DNA of 64,000 bases from NCBI RefSeq assembly GCF_900177725.1, contig NZ_FXAT01000001.1:868001-932000 (forward strand), read 5' to 3'. Under the pieces are notes generated by a model. That model worked only from the letters and a program-made list of their open reading frames with translations. It did no database searches and had not been told where the DNA came from. Shown in pieces: positions 47,436 to 56,469 of this stretch. This DNA is from Paraburkholderia susongensis. GTDB lineage: Bacteria > Pseudomonadota > Gammaproteobacteria > Burkholderiales > Burkholderiaceae. Position numbers and translations under genes: made by a program. Every line of letters begins with the position of its first letter. Position 1 is the stretch's first letter.

Positions 47436-48209
47436 TCATGCGGCGAGGAAGCGATACAGGTTGCGCAGCATCGCCGCCGTCGCGCCCCAGATGAAATGAT
47501 GGCCGCCCTGCACGGCTGTTTGTTCGCTTGCTGCTTCCGTTGCCTGTAGGCTTGCCTCGCCGCTTCGCCGTTGCGTGGGGTTTATCGTTGCCGCCAGTTC
47601 ATCGCGCGGATACGGCATCGCGAAAAAGCGGCGCTCGCCGCCTTCGTAACGGAACAGACGCTCTTCGTGGTTCGCGGGGTTCATCAGGAATGCGAGCGGC
47701 ACTTCGAACACCTCGGCCACTTCGAGCGCATCCATCTGCAACGTGAACGGCGGATGCACGAGGCCGATCACCGGCGACACGCAAAAACCGGTGCCCGTCA
47801 GATAGTCGGGCAATGCACCGAGAATTTCCACGCGCGACGCATCGAGGCCGACTTCCTCGCGCGCCTCGCGCAGCGCGGTCGCGATGGCGTCGGCGTCGAA
47901 CGGTTCCTGACGGCCGCCGGGAAAACTCACCTGGCCGGCGTGATCGTTCAGATGGTCCGCGCGCTGCGTGAGCAGGACCGTGAGGCCGTGCTCACGCACC
48001 ACGAGCGGCACCAGCACCGCGGCCACGCGCGGATCGATCTCGGTATTGCGCCACGGCGCATCGGCAATTTTCTCGGGGGTCCAGGCAAGCGGCCGCTCGA
48101 AGCGTGCCCGCAGTGCATCGGGCGTAAGACGGTCGCCCGCCACCGCCGGCAGATCGGCGCCGGTCGCGATGACAGGCAGGCTTTCGGGCTCAAAGACGGG
48201 GCGGATCAA
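47436..48209 (-). CDS. NUDIX hydrolase, CoA pyrophosphatase type
   Basis: Predicted to hydrolyse CoA and acyl-CoA diphosphates. The Nudix box GGRQEPFDADAIATALREAREEVGL is intact, preceded by LTQRADHLNDHAGQVSFPGG and followed by LPDYLTGTGFCVSPVIG, the signature of the CoA-specific branch. No ATG or GTG lies near the start of the domain; the TTG at 48209 (LIRPVFEPES) is the best candidate, giving 257 residues. The longer frame crosses the terminator of rplS and is not credible. The start is therefore the weakest part of this call. Confidence 0.85.
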   Translation of the reverse strand: MIRPVFEPESLPVIATGADLPAVAGDRLTPDALRARFERPLAWTPEKIADAPWRNTEIDPRVAAVLVPLVVREHGLTVLLTQRADHLNDHAGQVSFPGGRQEPFDADAIATALREAREEVGLDASRVEILGALPDYLTGTGFCVSPVIGLVHPPFTLQMDALEVAEVFEVPLAFLMNPANHEERLFRYEGGERRFFAMPYPRDELAATINPTQRRSGEASLQATEAASEQTAVQGGHHFIWGATAAMLRNLYRFLAA

Positions 48210-48258
48210 CGGGTTCTCTGATGAGCGGGTGGGGATACCGCTATTTTGACCTGGCAAA

Positions 48259-48288
48259 CAAAAAAGCACCCGCGAGGGGTGCTTTTTC
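48259..48288 (-). terminator. Terminator of the rpsP-rimM-trmD-rplS operon
   Basis: AGCACCC and GGGTGCT arms around a 5-base loop, with an A-run (T-run in the transcript) next to it, lie 10 bases beyond the rplS stop. Confidence 0.85.
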
Positions 48289-48297
48289 TTACAGCAT

Positions 48298-48684
48298 TTA
48301 CGCTTCCGGAGCAGCGCGGTTTTTCGAAACCAGCTTTTCCTTGATTCGAGCCGACTTGCCCGAACGCTCGCGCAGGTAGTACAGCTTTGCACGACGCACG
48401 TCACCGCGACGCTTCACGACGATGCTTGCCAGCAGCGGCGAATACGTCTGGAACGTACGCTCGACGCCTTCGCCCGACGAAATCTTGCGGACGATGAACG
48501 ACGAATTCAGACCACGGTTACGCTTGGCGATCACGACGCCTTCGTAAGCCTGCACACGCTTACGCGTGCCTTCAACCACGTTCACGCTGACGATGACCGT
48601 ATCGCCCGGACCAAAATCGGGAATGGTCTTTTCGCCGAGAACGCGCGAGATTTCTTCCTGCTCGAGTTTTGCAATCAGATTCAT
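48298..48684 (-). CDS. rplS: Large ribosomal subunit protein bL19
   Basis: Ribosomal protein at the 30S-50S interface. [12 protein letters not shown] opens a 128-residue protein with the family blocks [52 protein letters not shown] and [23 protein letters not shown]. The true start is the ATG at 48684 behind an aggag ribosome site; a GTG one codon earlier is in frame but less well placed. It is the last gene of the S16 operon. Confidence 0.97.
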   Translation of the reverse strand: MNLIAKLEQEEISRVLGEKTIPDFGPGDTVIVSVNVVEGTRKRVQAYEGVVIAKRNRGLNSSFIVRKISSGEGVERTFQTYSPLLASIVVKRRGDVRRAKLYYLRERSGKSARIKEKLVSKNRAAPEA

Positions 48685-48850
48685 CACTGACTCCTAGATC
48701 CATCTTGTCGGCGTTCGTACCTGCCTTGCGCTGGTTTCCCGCAGGTTGCCCTGCTGCGCTCGGCTACGGCCCCGATAGAGGATGGGTTCACATCTGGCGC
48801 CGCACACGCATGTACGGCACCGCCTTGTGTCCGCTCGAAAGACCGGGGCC

Positions 48851-49630
48851 TCAGGCCTTCGGTTCTCCCTTCGCGAGACTTGCGAGCCATGCCTCGTCGG
48901 CACGGCTCAACATCTTGTTCTTCCTGGCCTTCACGATCAGATCGGGCCGTTTGTTCAGCGTGTTGCGCAACGCTTCGCGCCGCCGCCACGCTTCGATTTC
49001 CGCATGATGGCCGCCGAGCAGCACATCGGGCACCCGCACGCCCTCGTATTCCTCGGGCCGCGTGTAATGCGGACAATCGAGCAGCACGTCGACGAAGCTG
49101 TCCTGCACCGCCGACTGCGAATCGTTGAGCACGCCGGGCAGCTGACGCACGACCGCGTCCATCAACGCCATCGCAGGCAACTCACCGCCCGACAGCACGA
49201 AGTCGCCAAGGCTGACTTCCTCGTCGACGACACGGTCGAGCAGACGCTGGTCGATCGCTTCGTAACGACCGCACAACAGGATCAGACCGGGTTCGGCCGC
49301 GAACTTCATGACGCGCTCGTGATTGAGCGTTGCGCCTTGCGGCGACATCATCACGACGCGCGGCGTACCAATGCCCTGTTGCGCCTGCGCCGCTTTCGCG
49401 GCATCGATCGCTTCTTCGAGCGGTTTCGCCAGCATCACCATGCCGGGGCCGCCGCCGTACGGGCGATCGTCGATCGTACGGTAGTTGTCGGTTGTGAAAT
49501 CGCGCGGATTCCACGTGCGCAACCCGTAGCGCTCCTGCTTCACTGCCCGGCTGGTGATACCCCAGTCGGTCAGCGCACGGAACATCTCAGGAAAGAGCGT
49601 CACGACATCGAACTGCACCGCTCTCTCCAT
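48851..49630 (-). CDS. trmD: tRNA (guanine37-N1)-methyltransferase
   Basis: Methylates G37 of tRNAs with CNN codon preference, preventing +1 frameshifts. The SPOUT knot motifs are visible: [25 protein letters not shown] and [29 protein letters not shown], followed by the C-terminal domain with [25 protein letters not shown]. Length is 259 residues, normal for the family. It lies 13 bases after rimM and 166 bases before rplS in the operon. Confidence 0.97.
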   Translation of the reverse strand: MERAVQFDVVTLFPEMFRALTDWGITSRAVKQERYGLRTWNPRDFTTDNYRTIDDRPYGGGPGMVMLAKPLEEAIDAAKAAQAQQGIGTPRVVMMSPQGATLNHERVMKFAAEPGLILLCGRYEAIDQRLLDRVVDEEVSLGDFVLSGGELPAMALMDAVVRQLPGVLNDSQSAVQDSFVDVLLDCPHYTRPEEYEGVRVPDVLLGGHHAEIEAWRRREALRNTLNKRPDLIVKARKNKMLSRADEAWLASLAKGEPKA

Positions 49631-49643
49631 TCAACGAAAGATT

Positions 49644-50369
49644 TCAATAATCGGCTTCCCAGTCGACGACGATCTGCTTCGCTGCCTGGTCCACCGTTTT
49701 GACATAGACGCCGACGAACGGGATCATGCGCTCGCCTGCTACCGGCTTGCCGCTCTTGTCGGTAGCCGGATATTCGATACGCAGCACCGACTGCGCGCCG
49801 TTGTCGATCATGCTTGCCACCCTGCCGAGGTTGAGCCCGGCGAGGTTCACCACATCCATGCCGATCAGGTCGACCCAGTAGAATTCGTCGGCTTCGAGAG
49901 CCGGAAATTCGTCGCGGCTGACGTACACGCGAAAGCCGCGCAAGGCCAGCGCCACGTCGCGGTCAGCGACGCCGCCCAGATGGGCAACCACACTGTCGCT
50001 ATGAGTTTTGGCCTGCAAGGCCGGCACCGATCTACGCTCGCCGTCTTTGAGCAGCCACCAGCGTTTCGCGCTCAGCAAGGCGTCGCCGCCTCGCCCGGCA
50101 CCTGCATGCGCGGCCACCTTGACCCAGCCTTTGAGGCCGTAAGCGTCGACGATCGCACCGACCTCGATCACGTCGGCCGGCCAGCTTGCCGCCGTTTCCG
50201 TGCGCATTTCCGCGGCTTCGGAACCAGCGTTTGCCGCAAGGGCTTTCGCCTTGTCTTCGGTCCGTTCGACCGGCTTGCGGACGAATGCACCGAACGACGT
50301 CTGACCAGACGCCTTTGCGCGCGAAGCTGCTCCGGCGCGACCAGAACTGCCGGAATCACGCTCAGACAT
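49644..50369 (-). CDS. rimM: Ribosome maturation factor RimM with N-terminal extension
   Basis: Helps mature the 3' domain of 16S rRNA and binds S19. The conserved N-domain starts at about residue 66 ([24 protein letters not shown]), and the PRC-barrel domain follows ([24 protein letters not shown] to [27 protein letters not shown]). The first 65 residues are a polar Ser/Gly/Ala/Lys-rich leader, making 241 residues in total against about 180 in E. coli. Many Burkholderia-type RimM proteins look extended, but the leader's role is unknown. Confidence 0.93.
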   Translation of the reverse strand: MSERDSGSSGRAGAASRAKASGQTSFGAFVRKPVERTEDKAKALAANAGSEAAEMRTETAASWPADVIEVGAIVDAYGLKGWVKVAAHAGAGRGGDALLSAKRWWLLKDGERRSVPALQAKTHSDSVVAHLGGVADRDVALALRGFRVYVSRDEFPALEADEFYWVDLIGMDVVNLAGLNLGRVASMIDNGAQSVLRIEYPATDKSGKPVAGERMIPFVGVYVKTVDQAAKQIVVDWEADY

Positions 50370-50502
50370 GAGATAACCTCGGAGACAACGTCGCCGCCAG
50401 CTTTGGCGTCTGTTTCAGTAAAACAATTTGCGCATCGAACTGCTCACGCAAGCTGCGCGAGCCGCCGGCCGAACCGACGACGATACGCACACGAGCCGCC
50501 AT
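50362..50502 (-). other. Possible 46-residue ORF between rpsP and rimM
   Basis: An ATG two bases past the rpsP stop opens a 46-codon frame (MAARVRIVVGSAGGSRSLRE...) that overlaps the rimM start by eight bases. It thus bridges the whole 135-bp gap with coupling at both ends. There is no independent ribosome site and no recognised domain, so it may be chance in a GC-rich gap. Confidence 0.25.
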
Positions 50503-50504
50503 TA

Positions 50505-50759
50505 TCAGGCAGCCGGTTGCGCCTTTTGCGCTTCCTTCACGAGACGCTCGACGGTCGGCGACAGTTGCGCGCCAACACCTTGCCAGTACGTCAGGCGGTC
50601 CTGAGCGATACGCAGGGACTCGCCCTTCGTAGCGACCGGGTTGTAGAAGCCAACGCGCTCGATGAAGCGGCCGTCACGACGGCTGCGCGAGTCGGTGGCA
50701 ACGATGTTGTAGAACGGGCGCTTCTTGGAGCCGCCACGAGCCAAGCGGATGATGACCAT
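50505..50759 (-). CDS. rpsP: Small ribosomal subunit protein bS16
   Basis: Structural protein of the 30S subunit. The 84-residue sequence is the standard family form: [41 protein letters not shown] and [16 protein letters not shown]. An aagga ribosome site precedes the ATG at 50759. It heads the operon rpsP-rimM-trmD-rplS. Confidence 0.97.
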   Translation of the reverse strand: MVIIRLARGGSKKRPFYNIVATDSRSRRDGRFIERVGFYNPVATKGESLRIAQDRLTYWQGVGAQLSPTVERLVKEAQKAQPAA

Positions 50760-50804
50760 ACTAGAATCCTTGAAAACCGGGGTTCGGAACGACTGAAACA
50801 CGCG

Positions 50805-50833
50805 ATTATAGCTGGAAACTGACGCCATAACAA
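50805..50833 (-). promoter_or_regulatory. Predicted sigma70 promoter of the rpsP operon
   Basis: On the reverse strand, -35 TTGTTA (50833-50828), a 17-base spacer and a perfect -10 TATAAT (50810-50805) stand 46 bases before the rpsP ATG. The predicted start is near 50798. Confidence 0.7.
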
Positions 50834-50931
50834 ACACTTACCGGGATAAACTGAGCAACCGGGCTGCGCCGGCCACCGGCCAGGGGGCCCGCGAACCCGC
50901 CCAAACGCCCGGAATACCTGAAGGAGCGCTC

Positions 50932-52116
50932 GTGAAACGCCTGCAGCCCATCCCGGTTCTGTCCGTTTTTTTGCTCTTTTTCGTGCGCTTTTCGGGACTT
51001 GCTTGCGCTGCGCGAGGCCGCGTTCTACGCGCGGCGGCCGCGACGCTCGTCGCCACACAGGCCCTGACGGCGGCCGCGGCACTGCCCGTCGAGAAAATCA
51101 GGGTCCCGCCGGGCTTTCATATTGAAGTGTTGTCGGACGAAGTGCCGAGCGCACGCGCGATGACACTTTCGCCGAAAGGCATTCTCTATGTAGGCAGCCT
51201 TGACGGGCACGTCTACGCGCTCGAACTGCAAAACGGCCATGTGACGGGCCGCCACGTGATTGCTTCCGGCCTGCAGTTGCCGGCTGGAGTGGCATGGCAC
51301 GACGGCGCGCTATATGTATCCGCAGTGTCGAAGATCGTGCGCTTCGATGCGATCGACTCCCACCTGAGCGATCCGCCGCAGCCCGTTATCGTGACTGACA
51401 AGCTGCCCACGGAGACGCATCACGGCTGGAAATTCATCGCTTTCGGTCCGGACGGCAAGCTGTACGTGCCGCAGGGCGCGCCGTGCAACATCTGCGAAAA
51501 AGACCCCAACCGGTTTGCGCTGATTGGCCGCATGGACCCGGACGGCAGCCACTATGAGGTCGTGGCGCGCGGCATACGCAATTCGGTCGGCTTCGCGTGG
51601 CATCCCGTCACACACGAACTGTGGTTCACCGACAACGGCCGCGATCTGCTCGGCGACGACATCCCGAGCGATAAGCTGAACCGCGCGCCACGAGTCGGGT
51701 TGAATTTCGGTTTTCCGTACTGTCATGGCGGCGACACGCCGGACCCCGAATTCGGCAAGGACCATCCGTGCAGTGATTTCACGCCGCCCGTGGTCAAACT
51801 CGGCGCGCACGTGGCTTCGCTCGGCATGCGTTTTTACGATGGCCCAATGTTTCCACCCGACTACCGCAACAGTATTTTCATCGCCGAGCACGGCTCCTGG
51901 AACCGCAGCAAGAAGGTCGGCTACCGCGTCGTGCGCGTGATCGCCAATGCGGACGGCAGCAACGCGCGCCAGGAAGTCTTTGCCGAAGGCTGGCTGCAAC
52001 CCGGCGAAGCCGTCTGGGGCCGGCCCGCCGACGTGCTGCCGCTGCCGGACGGCTCGCTGCTCATCAGCGACGATTACGCCGGCGCGATCTATCGCGTGAC
52101 GTATTCGGCGCCTTAG
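50932..52116 (+). CDS. Secreted GSDH/sorbosone-dehydrogenase-like beta-propeller protein
   Basis: A 394-residue exported protein of the glucose/sorbosone dehydrogenase family, whose enzymes oxidise sugars with PQQ in the periplasm. The GTG start at 50932 has an AAGGAG site five bases upstream. A signal region covers about residues 1-49. Propeller motifs include PSARAMTLSPKGILYVGSLDGHVYAL, HGWKFIAFGPDGKLYVPQGAPCNICEKDP, RGIRNSVGFAWHPVTHELWFTDNGRD and IAEHGSWNRSKKVGYRVVRV. The APCNIC segment is typical of the sorbosone branch. PQQ use and substrate are family inference. Confidence 0.87.
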   Translation: MKRLQPIPVLSVFLLFFVRFSGLACAARGRVLRAAAATLVATQALTAAAALPVEKIRVPPGFHIEVLSDEVPSARAMTLSPKGILYVGSLDGHVYALELQNGHVTGRHVIASGLQLPAGVAWHDGALYVSAVSKIVRFDAIDSHLSDPPQPVIVTDKLPTETHHGWKFIAFGPDGKLYVPQGAPCNICEKDPNRFALIGRMDPDGSHYEVVARGIRNSVGFAWHPVTHELWFTDNGRDLLGDDIPSDKLNRAPRVGLNFGFPYCHGGDTPDPEFGKDHPCSDFTPPVVKLGAHVASLGMRFYDGPMFPPDYRNSIFIAEHGSWNRSKKVGYRVVRVIANADGSNARQEVFAEGWLQPGEAVWGRPADVLPLPDGSLLISDDYAGAIYRVTYSAP

Positions 52117-52439
52117 TGCCCGTCAAGGCGCTGACCTTGGTGGTGGGCGAACCCTTCGCGAAGCCCGCCGAGTTCGCAGCCGCGCCAAAGACAATCCCTC
52201 CGGCCCGTACATCGGCTCCGGCACGAAGGCACCAAAGCTCCCTCTCCAACCCCGACATCCGCTTCGCCGCGGAGGCATCAAAGACGTCCAGCCCGCGCCG
52301 CGCGCCGCCGCTACCCGTCTTCGGCCCTTTGCCCACCCGCGACGTGACCGCCGGCGCGCGGCAGGCGTAGAATGCGCGTCGGTCCGCGCCCTGCGGCGCG
52401 CCGCTCCTTTCGACCGCCCATCACTCTGCCCAAGCGTCC
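52117..52439. other. 323-bp intergenic region, possibly a dispersed repeat
   Basis: Long open frames run on both strands (for example an 84-codon plus frame and a 90-codon minus frame) but none looks like a known protein or has a ribosome site. The coherent, Pro/Ala/Arg-rich frames in both directions are typical of GC-rich filler or of a repeated intergenic element. I see no terminator for the preceding gene. Confidence 0.35.
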
Positions 52440-52907
52440 ATGTCCACCGTTGCTTCGACTTCCCCACGCTTCAGATCCAAGACGATTACCGCCGCGCTGG
52501 CGTTCTTCTTCGGCAGCCTCGGCGCCCACCGCTTCTATCTGTACGGCGCCCGGGACATTTACGGTTGGGCTCATCTGATCGGCACGTTGATCGGCATTCC
52601 CGGCGCAATGCTGCTCGTGGCAACCGAGCGCGCTTCGATGCTCGGCTGGGCGCTGGCGACCCTCGGCGCAATTTCGCTTCTTGCCGCGTTTCTCGCCGCA
52701 ATCGTCTACGGGCTGCGCCCCGACGAAAAGTGGGACGCGCAGTTCAACGCCCACACGCAGCGCAAAAGCCGCTCCGGCTGGACGGTTATCTTCATCGTCA
52801 TCTTTTCCCTGTTGATCGGCGCCTTCCTGCTCATGAGCGGTCTCGCCATCTCGTTTCAGACCTACTTCGAGAGCCAGGTGGAAGCGGCCAAAACGATCTC
52901 GCAGTGA
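52440..52907 (+). CDS. TM2-domain membrane protein
   Basis: A 155-residue protein with four hydrophobic segments. The N-terminal pair contains the TM2 signature FFFGSLGAHRFYLYGARDIYGWAHLIGTLIGIPG, where a DRF/HRFYLG-like turn joins two helices; a second hairpin lies at about 108-135. TM2 proteins are widespread and their function is not settled. The ATG at 52440 is the only start before the domain. It is convergent with the radical SAM gene. Confidence 0.87.
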   Translation: MSTVASTSPRFRSKTITAALAFFFGSLGAHRFYLYGARDIYGWAHLIGTLIGIPGAMLLVATERASMLGWALATLGAISLLAAFLAAIVYGLRPDEKWDAQFNAHTQRKSRSGWTVIFIVIFSLLIGAFLLMSGLAISFQTYFESQVEAAKTISQ

Positions 52908-52929
52908 CGGCGACAAGCTCCGCGAGGCG

Positions 52930-54075
52930 CTAGAAAAGCCTTAGTTGCGGATTGTCGTGTGACGGCCCCCGCTCACGCGACGGCTCACCTCGCCGAAAGT
53001 GCGACATGTCGAGAATGCCTCGCTCGCGCCCGTTCAATCCCAGACGGCGCACGGCCTTGTGAAAGCGCTGCTTGAGCATGTCCGCCCATAAGCCCTCTCC
53101 TTTCATACGCGTCGAGAACGACGAATCGTAGTCCTTGCCGCCCCGCATGTCGCGCACGCGGCTCATGACCCGTTCGGCCCGGTCGGGAAAATGCGCGGCG
53201 AGCCAATCCTTGAACAGCGGCGCGACTTCCCAAGGCAGACGCAGGACGATATAGCTCGCGTTGCTCGCGCCCGCTTCCGCGCAAGCCTCGAGCACGCGCT
53301 CCATGTCTGGTTCGGTGACGAACGGAATGACCGGCGCAATGCTGACGCCGACCGGAATGCCCGCCTCGCTCAAAGTGCGGATCGCACGCAAGCGCCGCGA
53401 CGGCGTGGCCGCCCGTGGTTCGAGCGTGCGCGCGATGTCCGCGTCCAACGTCGTGATCGTGATCGCGGCCATGAACTGCCCGCGCGCGGCCATCGGCGCG
53501 AGCAGATCGATGTCGCGCTCGATCAGCGACGATTTGGTGATTGCCGCGAATGGCTGGTTGCGCTCGCTGAGCACCTCGATCACGCGGCGCGTGAGGCGCA
53601 AGTCGCGCTCGGCCGGCTGCCACGCGTCGGTGGCGACACCGAGCGCGATCGGCTCCGGCACGTAGGACTTCTTCGACAATTCGCGCTCGAGCAGCTCCGG
53701 CGCATTGATCTTCGCGTAGATGCGGCTTTCGAAATCGAGCCCCGGCGACAACCCCAGATAGCTGTGCGTGGGCCGCGCGAAGCAATAGATGCAGCCGTGC
53801 TCGCAACCGCGATAGGGATTCAGCGACACGCTGAACGGAATATCCGGCGAGGCATTGCGCGTAAGGATCGACTTCGCGCGCTCTTCGAACACCTGCGTGC
53901 GCAACCCTTTCGGCTCGCCGTCTTCTTCGGCGGCTGGCTGCCAGCCGTCGTCAACGGCTTCGCGCTGGTCGACCTCATAGCGGCCTTGCAGGTTCGTCAC
54001 CGCTCCACGCCCTTTGCGAGGCGCGGGCGGCGCGATCGGAAATTCAGGAACGGAAGAAGTATCGGAATCAGTCAC
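52930..54075 (-). CDS. PA0069-family radical SAM protein
   Basis: A 381-residue radical SAM protein. The cluster-binding motif CEHGCIYC places cysteines at 91, 95 and 98, directly after NPYRG. FARPTHSYLGLSPGLDFESRIYAK and ITKSSLIERDIDLLAPM follow in the TIM-barrel part. The family is distantly related to spore photoproduct lyase and is named after Pseudomonas PA0069; its substrate is not established. A near-perfect LexA box lies about 105 bases upstream, which suggests DNA-damage induction and a possible link to nucleic-acid repair. Confidence 0.9.
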   Translation of the reverse strand: MTDSDTSSVPEFPIAPPAPRKGRGAVTNLQGRYEVDQREAVDDGWQPAAEEDGEPKGLRTQVFEERAKSILTRNASPDIPFSVSLNPYRGCEHGCIYCFARPTHSYLGLSPGLDFESRIYAKINAPELLERELSKKSYVPEPIALGVATDAWQPAERDLRLTRRVIEVLSERNQPFAAITKSSLIERDIDLLAPMAARGQFMAAITITTLDADIARTLEPRAATPSRRLRAIRTLSEAGIPVGVSIAPVIPFVTEPDMERVLEACAEAGASNASYIVLRLPWEVAPLFKDWLAAHFPDRAERVMSRVRDMRGGKDYDSSFSTRMKGEGLWADMLKQRFHKAVRRLGLNGRERGILDMSHFRRGEPSRERGPSHDNPQLRLF

Positions 54076-54180
54076 GGCAGGCCACGGCTAGAGCACTAAA
54101 AACGGCGCAACAAAGAAATACGAACCGGAAATACAGCCCGCAGGACAAACGCGCGCCCAACAAAAAACGGCGCAAAACAC

Positions 54181-54196
54181 CTGTATAAATATACAG
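54181..54196 (-). promoter_or_regulatory. LexA (SOS) box upstream of the radical SAM gene
   Basis: CTGTATAAATATACAG matches the CTGT-N8-ACAG LexA consensus exactly, with the preferred alternating AT core. It lies 105 bases before the radical SAM start. The other neighbour, an Lrp-type gene, has its 3' end toward the box, so the radical SAM gene is the only plausible target. Confidence 0.8.
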
Positions 54197-54296
54197 TGTT
54201 TACGCCGTTTGTCGAGTCCCGCTTTTCCGCCCGCGACCCGGCCGCGAACCCGCTACCAGGACCGCCGTGATGTTCCGGTCCGCGCTTATTACGTCC

Positions 54297-54785
54297 CTAT
54301 TCGCCCACCGCGATCGTCAGCGTCTCCTTGATCTCCTCCATCACCACATAGCTCTTCGACTGCACCGCGCCCGGCAACTGCAGCAGGATGTCGCCGAGCA
54401 GCTTGCGGTAATCAGCCATTTCGCCGATGCGCGCTTTGATCAGATAGTCGAAGTCGCCCGACACGAGGTGGCATTCGAGCACCTCGGGAATCTTCTGCAC
54501 CTCGCGCCGGAACTGGTCGAACATGTTGCCGCTCTTGTGATCGAGCGTGATCTCGACGAACACGAGCAGCGCCGCGCCCAGTTCGACCGGGTTCACGCGC
54601 GCGTAATAGCCCATGATCACGCCGTCGCGCTCCATCCGCTTGACCCGCTCGATGCACGGCGTCACCGACAGCCCCACCTGCTCCGCGAGGTCTTTCATCG
54701 CCATCCGGCCGTCCTGCTGCAGGAGCCGCAGGATCTTGTGATCGAGCTTGTCGAGAGCCCGCACGGGCTGCCGCTGTGTACGCAT
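54297..54785 (-). CDS. Lrp/AsnC-family transcriptional regulator
   Basis: A 162-residue regulator. The N-terminal helix-turn-helix (LDKLDHKILRLLQQDGRMAMKDLAEQVGLSVTPCIERVKRME) and the C-terminal RAM ligand domain (LLVFVEITLDHKSGNMFDQFRREVQKIPEVLECHLVSGDFDYLIKAR) are complete and close to the global Lrp. It is divergent from dadA over 179 bases; in other proteobacteria Lrp-type proteins (DadR, BkdR) control alanine catabolism, so regulation of dadA is likely. Confidence 0.94.
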   Translation of the reverse strand: MRTQRQPVRALDKLDHKILRLLQQDGRMAMKDLAEQVGLSVTPCIERVKRMERDGVIMGYYARVNPVELGAALLVFVEITLDHKSGNMFDQFRREVQKIPEVLECHLVSGDFDYLIKARIGEMADYRKLLGDILLQLPGAVQSKSYVVMEEIKETLTIAVGE

Positions 54786-54964
54786 GATGTTTCTGCTGAA
54801 AATGATGAAAATACGATAACAAAACCTGCCTGACTGTTAATAGTATAGCGGTTAACACTGGGCAAACCGCGTTATACCTCGGGTTACGACTCGTTAGCCG
54901 AACGAGATCGAATCCACCGACGAACGCCGTGCCCTCCCAACCTTTCTGAATACCTGGAGCAGCT

Positions 54965-56251
54965 ATGCGAGTCGTCGTTTTGGGCAGTGGCGTCGTCGGT
55001 GTGACGAGCGCGTATTACCTCGCGCGCGCCGGTCACGAAGTAACCGTCATCGACCGTGAAGCCGGCCCGGCGCTCGAAACCAGTTTCGCCAACGCCGGCC
55101 AGATCTCGCCGGGCTATGCGTCGCCGTGGGCCGCGCCGGGCGTGCCGTTGAAGGCCGTCAAGTGGATGTTCCAGAAGCACGCGCCGCTCGCGATCCGCCT
55201 CGACGGCACGGCATTCCAGCTGCAATGGATGTGGCAGATGCTGCAGAACTGCACGACCTCGCGCTATGCGGTGAACAAGGGCCGCATGGTGCGCCTCGCC
55301 GAATACAGCCGCGACTGCCTGCAGGCGCTGCGCGCCGACACCGGCATCCAGTACGAAGGCCGCACCGGCGGCACGCTCCAGGTGTTCCGCACGCAGCAGC
55401 AATTCGACGGCGCCGCGAAAGACATCGCCGTGCTGCAGGAAGCCAACGTGCCGTACGAACTGCTGTCGGCGGAAGAACTCGCGAAAGCCGAGCCGGCGCT
55501 CGCCGCGGTATCGCACAAGCTCACGGGCGGCCTGCGCCTGCCGGGCGACGAAACCGGCGACTGCCAGATGTTCACGACGCGCCTTGCCGCGCTCGCCGAG
55601 GAATTGGGCGTCAAATTCCGCTACAACACACCGATCGACGCACTCGCGATGGCGGGCGACCGTATCGCCGGCGTGCAGTGCGGCAGCGAACTCGTGCGCG
55701 CGGATTCGTTCGTCGTCGCGCTCGGTTCGTACTCCACGCGCTTCCTCGACGGCATCGTGAAGATTCCGGTCTATCCGCTGAAGGGCTATTCGATCACCGC
55801 GCCGATCGTCGACGCAGCGGCCGCGCCGGTGTCCACGGTGCTCGACGAGACCTACAAGATCGCGATTACGCGCTTCGACGACCGGATTCGCGTCGGCGGG
55901 ATGGCGGAGATCGTCGGCTTCGACAAGTCACTGCGCAAGGCGCGCCGTGAAACGCTCGAACTGTGCGTGAACGACCTGTTCCCGGGTGGCGGCGATACGT
56001 CGAAAGCGACGTTCTGGACCGGTCTGCGGCCCATGACGCCGGACGGCACGCCGATCGTCGGCCGCACGCCGGTCGCGAACCTGTTCCTGAACACGGGGCA
56101 CGGCACGCTCGGCTGGACCATGTCGTGCGGCTCGGGCCAACTGCTGGCCGATCTGATGTCGGGCAAGCAGCCGGCCATCCGCGCGGACGATCTGTCGGTG
56201 CATCGTTATCTCGGCGAGACGGCCGGCGAGCATCGTCCGGCTTATGCCTAA
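54965..56251 (+). CDS. dadA: D-amino acid dehydrogenase small subunit DadA
   Basis: FAD enzyme at the inner membrane that oxidises D-alanine and other D-amino acids to 2-oxo acids and ammonia, feeding the respiratory chain. The 428-residue protein begins with the dinucleotide motif [26 protein letters not shown], then [20 protein letters not shown]. The C-terminal FAD segment is [39 protein letters not shown]. An upstream ctggagcag ribosome site matches the ATG at 54965. No alanine racemase gene follows, unlike the E. coli dadAX operon. Confidence 0.95.
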   Translation: MRVVVLGSGVVGVTSAYYLARAGHEVTVIDREAGPALETSFANAGQISPGYASPWAAPGVPLKAVKWMFQKHAPLAIRLDGTAFQLQWMWQMLQNCTTSRYAVNKGRMVRLAEYSRDCLQALRADTGIQYEGRTGGTLQVFRTQQQFDGAAKDIAVLQEANVPYELLSAEELAKAEPALAAVSHKLTGGLRLPGDETGDCQMFTTRLAALAEELGVKFRYNTPIDALAMAGDRIAGVQCGSELVRADSFVVALGSYSTRFLDGIVKIPVYPLKGYSITAPIVDAAAAPVSTVLDETYKIAITRFDDRIRVGGMAEIVGFDKSLRKARRETLELCVNDLFPGGGDTSKATFWTGLRPMTPDGTPIVGRTPVANLFLNTGHGTLGWTMSCGSGQLLADLMSGKQPAIRADDLSVHRYLGETAGEHRPAYA

Positions 56252-56336
56252 GCTAAGTGACGCCAGGCGGCAAGCGGATGCGCTGATGCACTCGGCGCGT
56301 TAATCAGCGCATGCGGCGGAATCGAAGCAGTAAAAA

Positions 56337-56369
56337 AGTAACAGCGAAGTAGCAGCGAAGCAACAGCGA
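56337..56369 (+). repeat. Three 11-bp near-identical tandem units
   Basis: agtaacagcga, agtagcagcga and agcaacagcga stand head to tail just before the terminator downstream of dadA. They look like slippage products with one or two base changes each. Confidence 0.7.
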
Positions 56370-56370
56370 C

Positions 56371-56396
56371 AAACGGCGCCTCGCGAGGCGCCGTTT
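56371..56396. terminator. Bidirectional hairpin between dadA and the acyl-CoA dehydrogenase gene
   Basis: A perfect 26-bp palindrome with AAAC and GTTT ends and a GGCGCC core. It lies between convergent genes, so it probably ends both transcripts, although the T-run is short. Confidence 0.7.
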
Positions 56397-56469
56397 GCAT
56401 TGAAGCCGGGATGAATATCCGCACAACATCTGAATATCGTCCGGCCACGATCACGTCATCAACCCGCGC

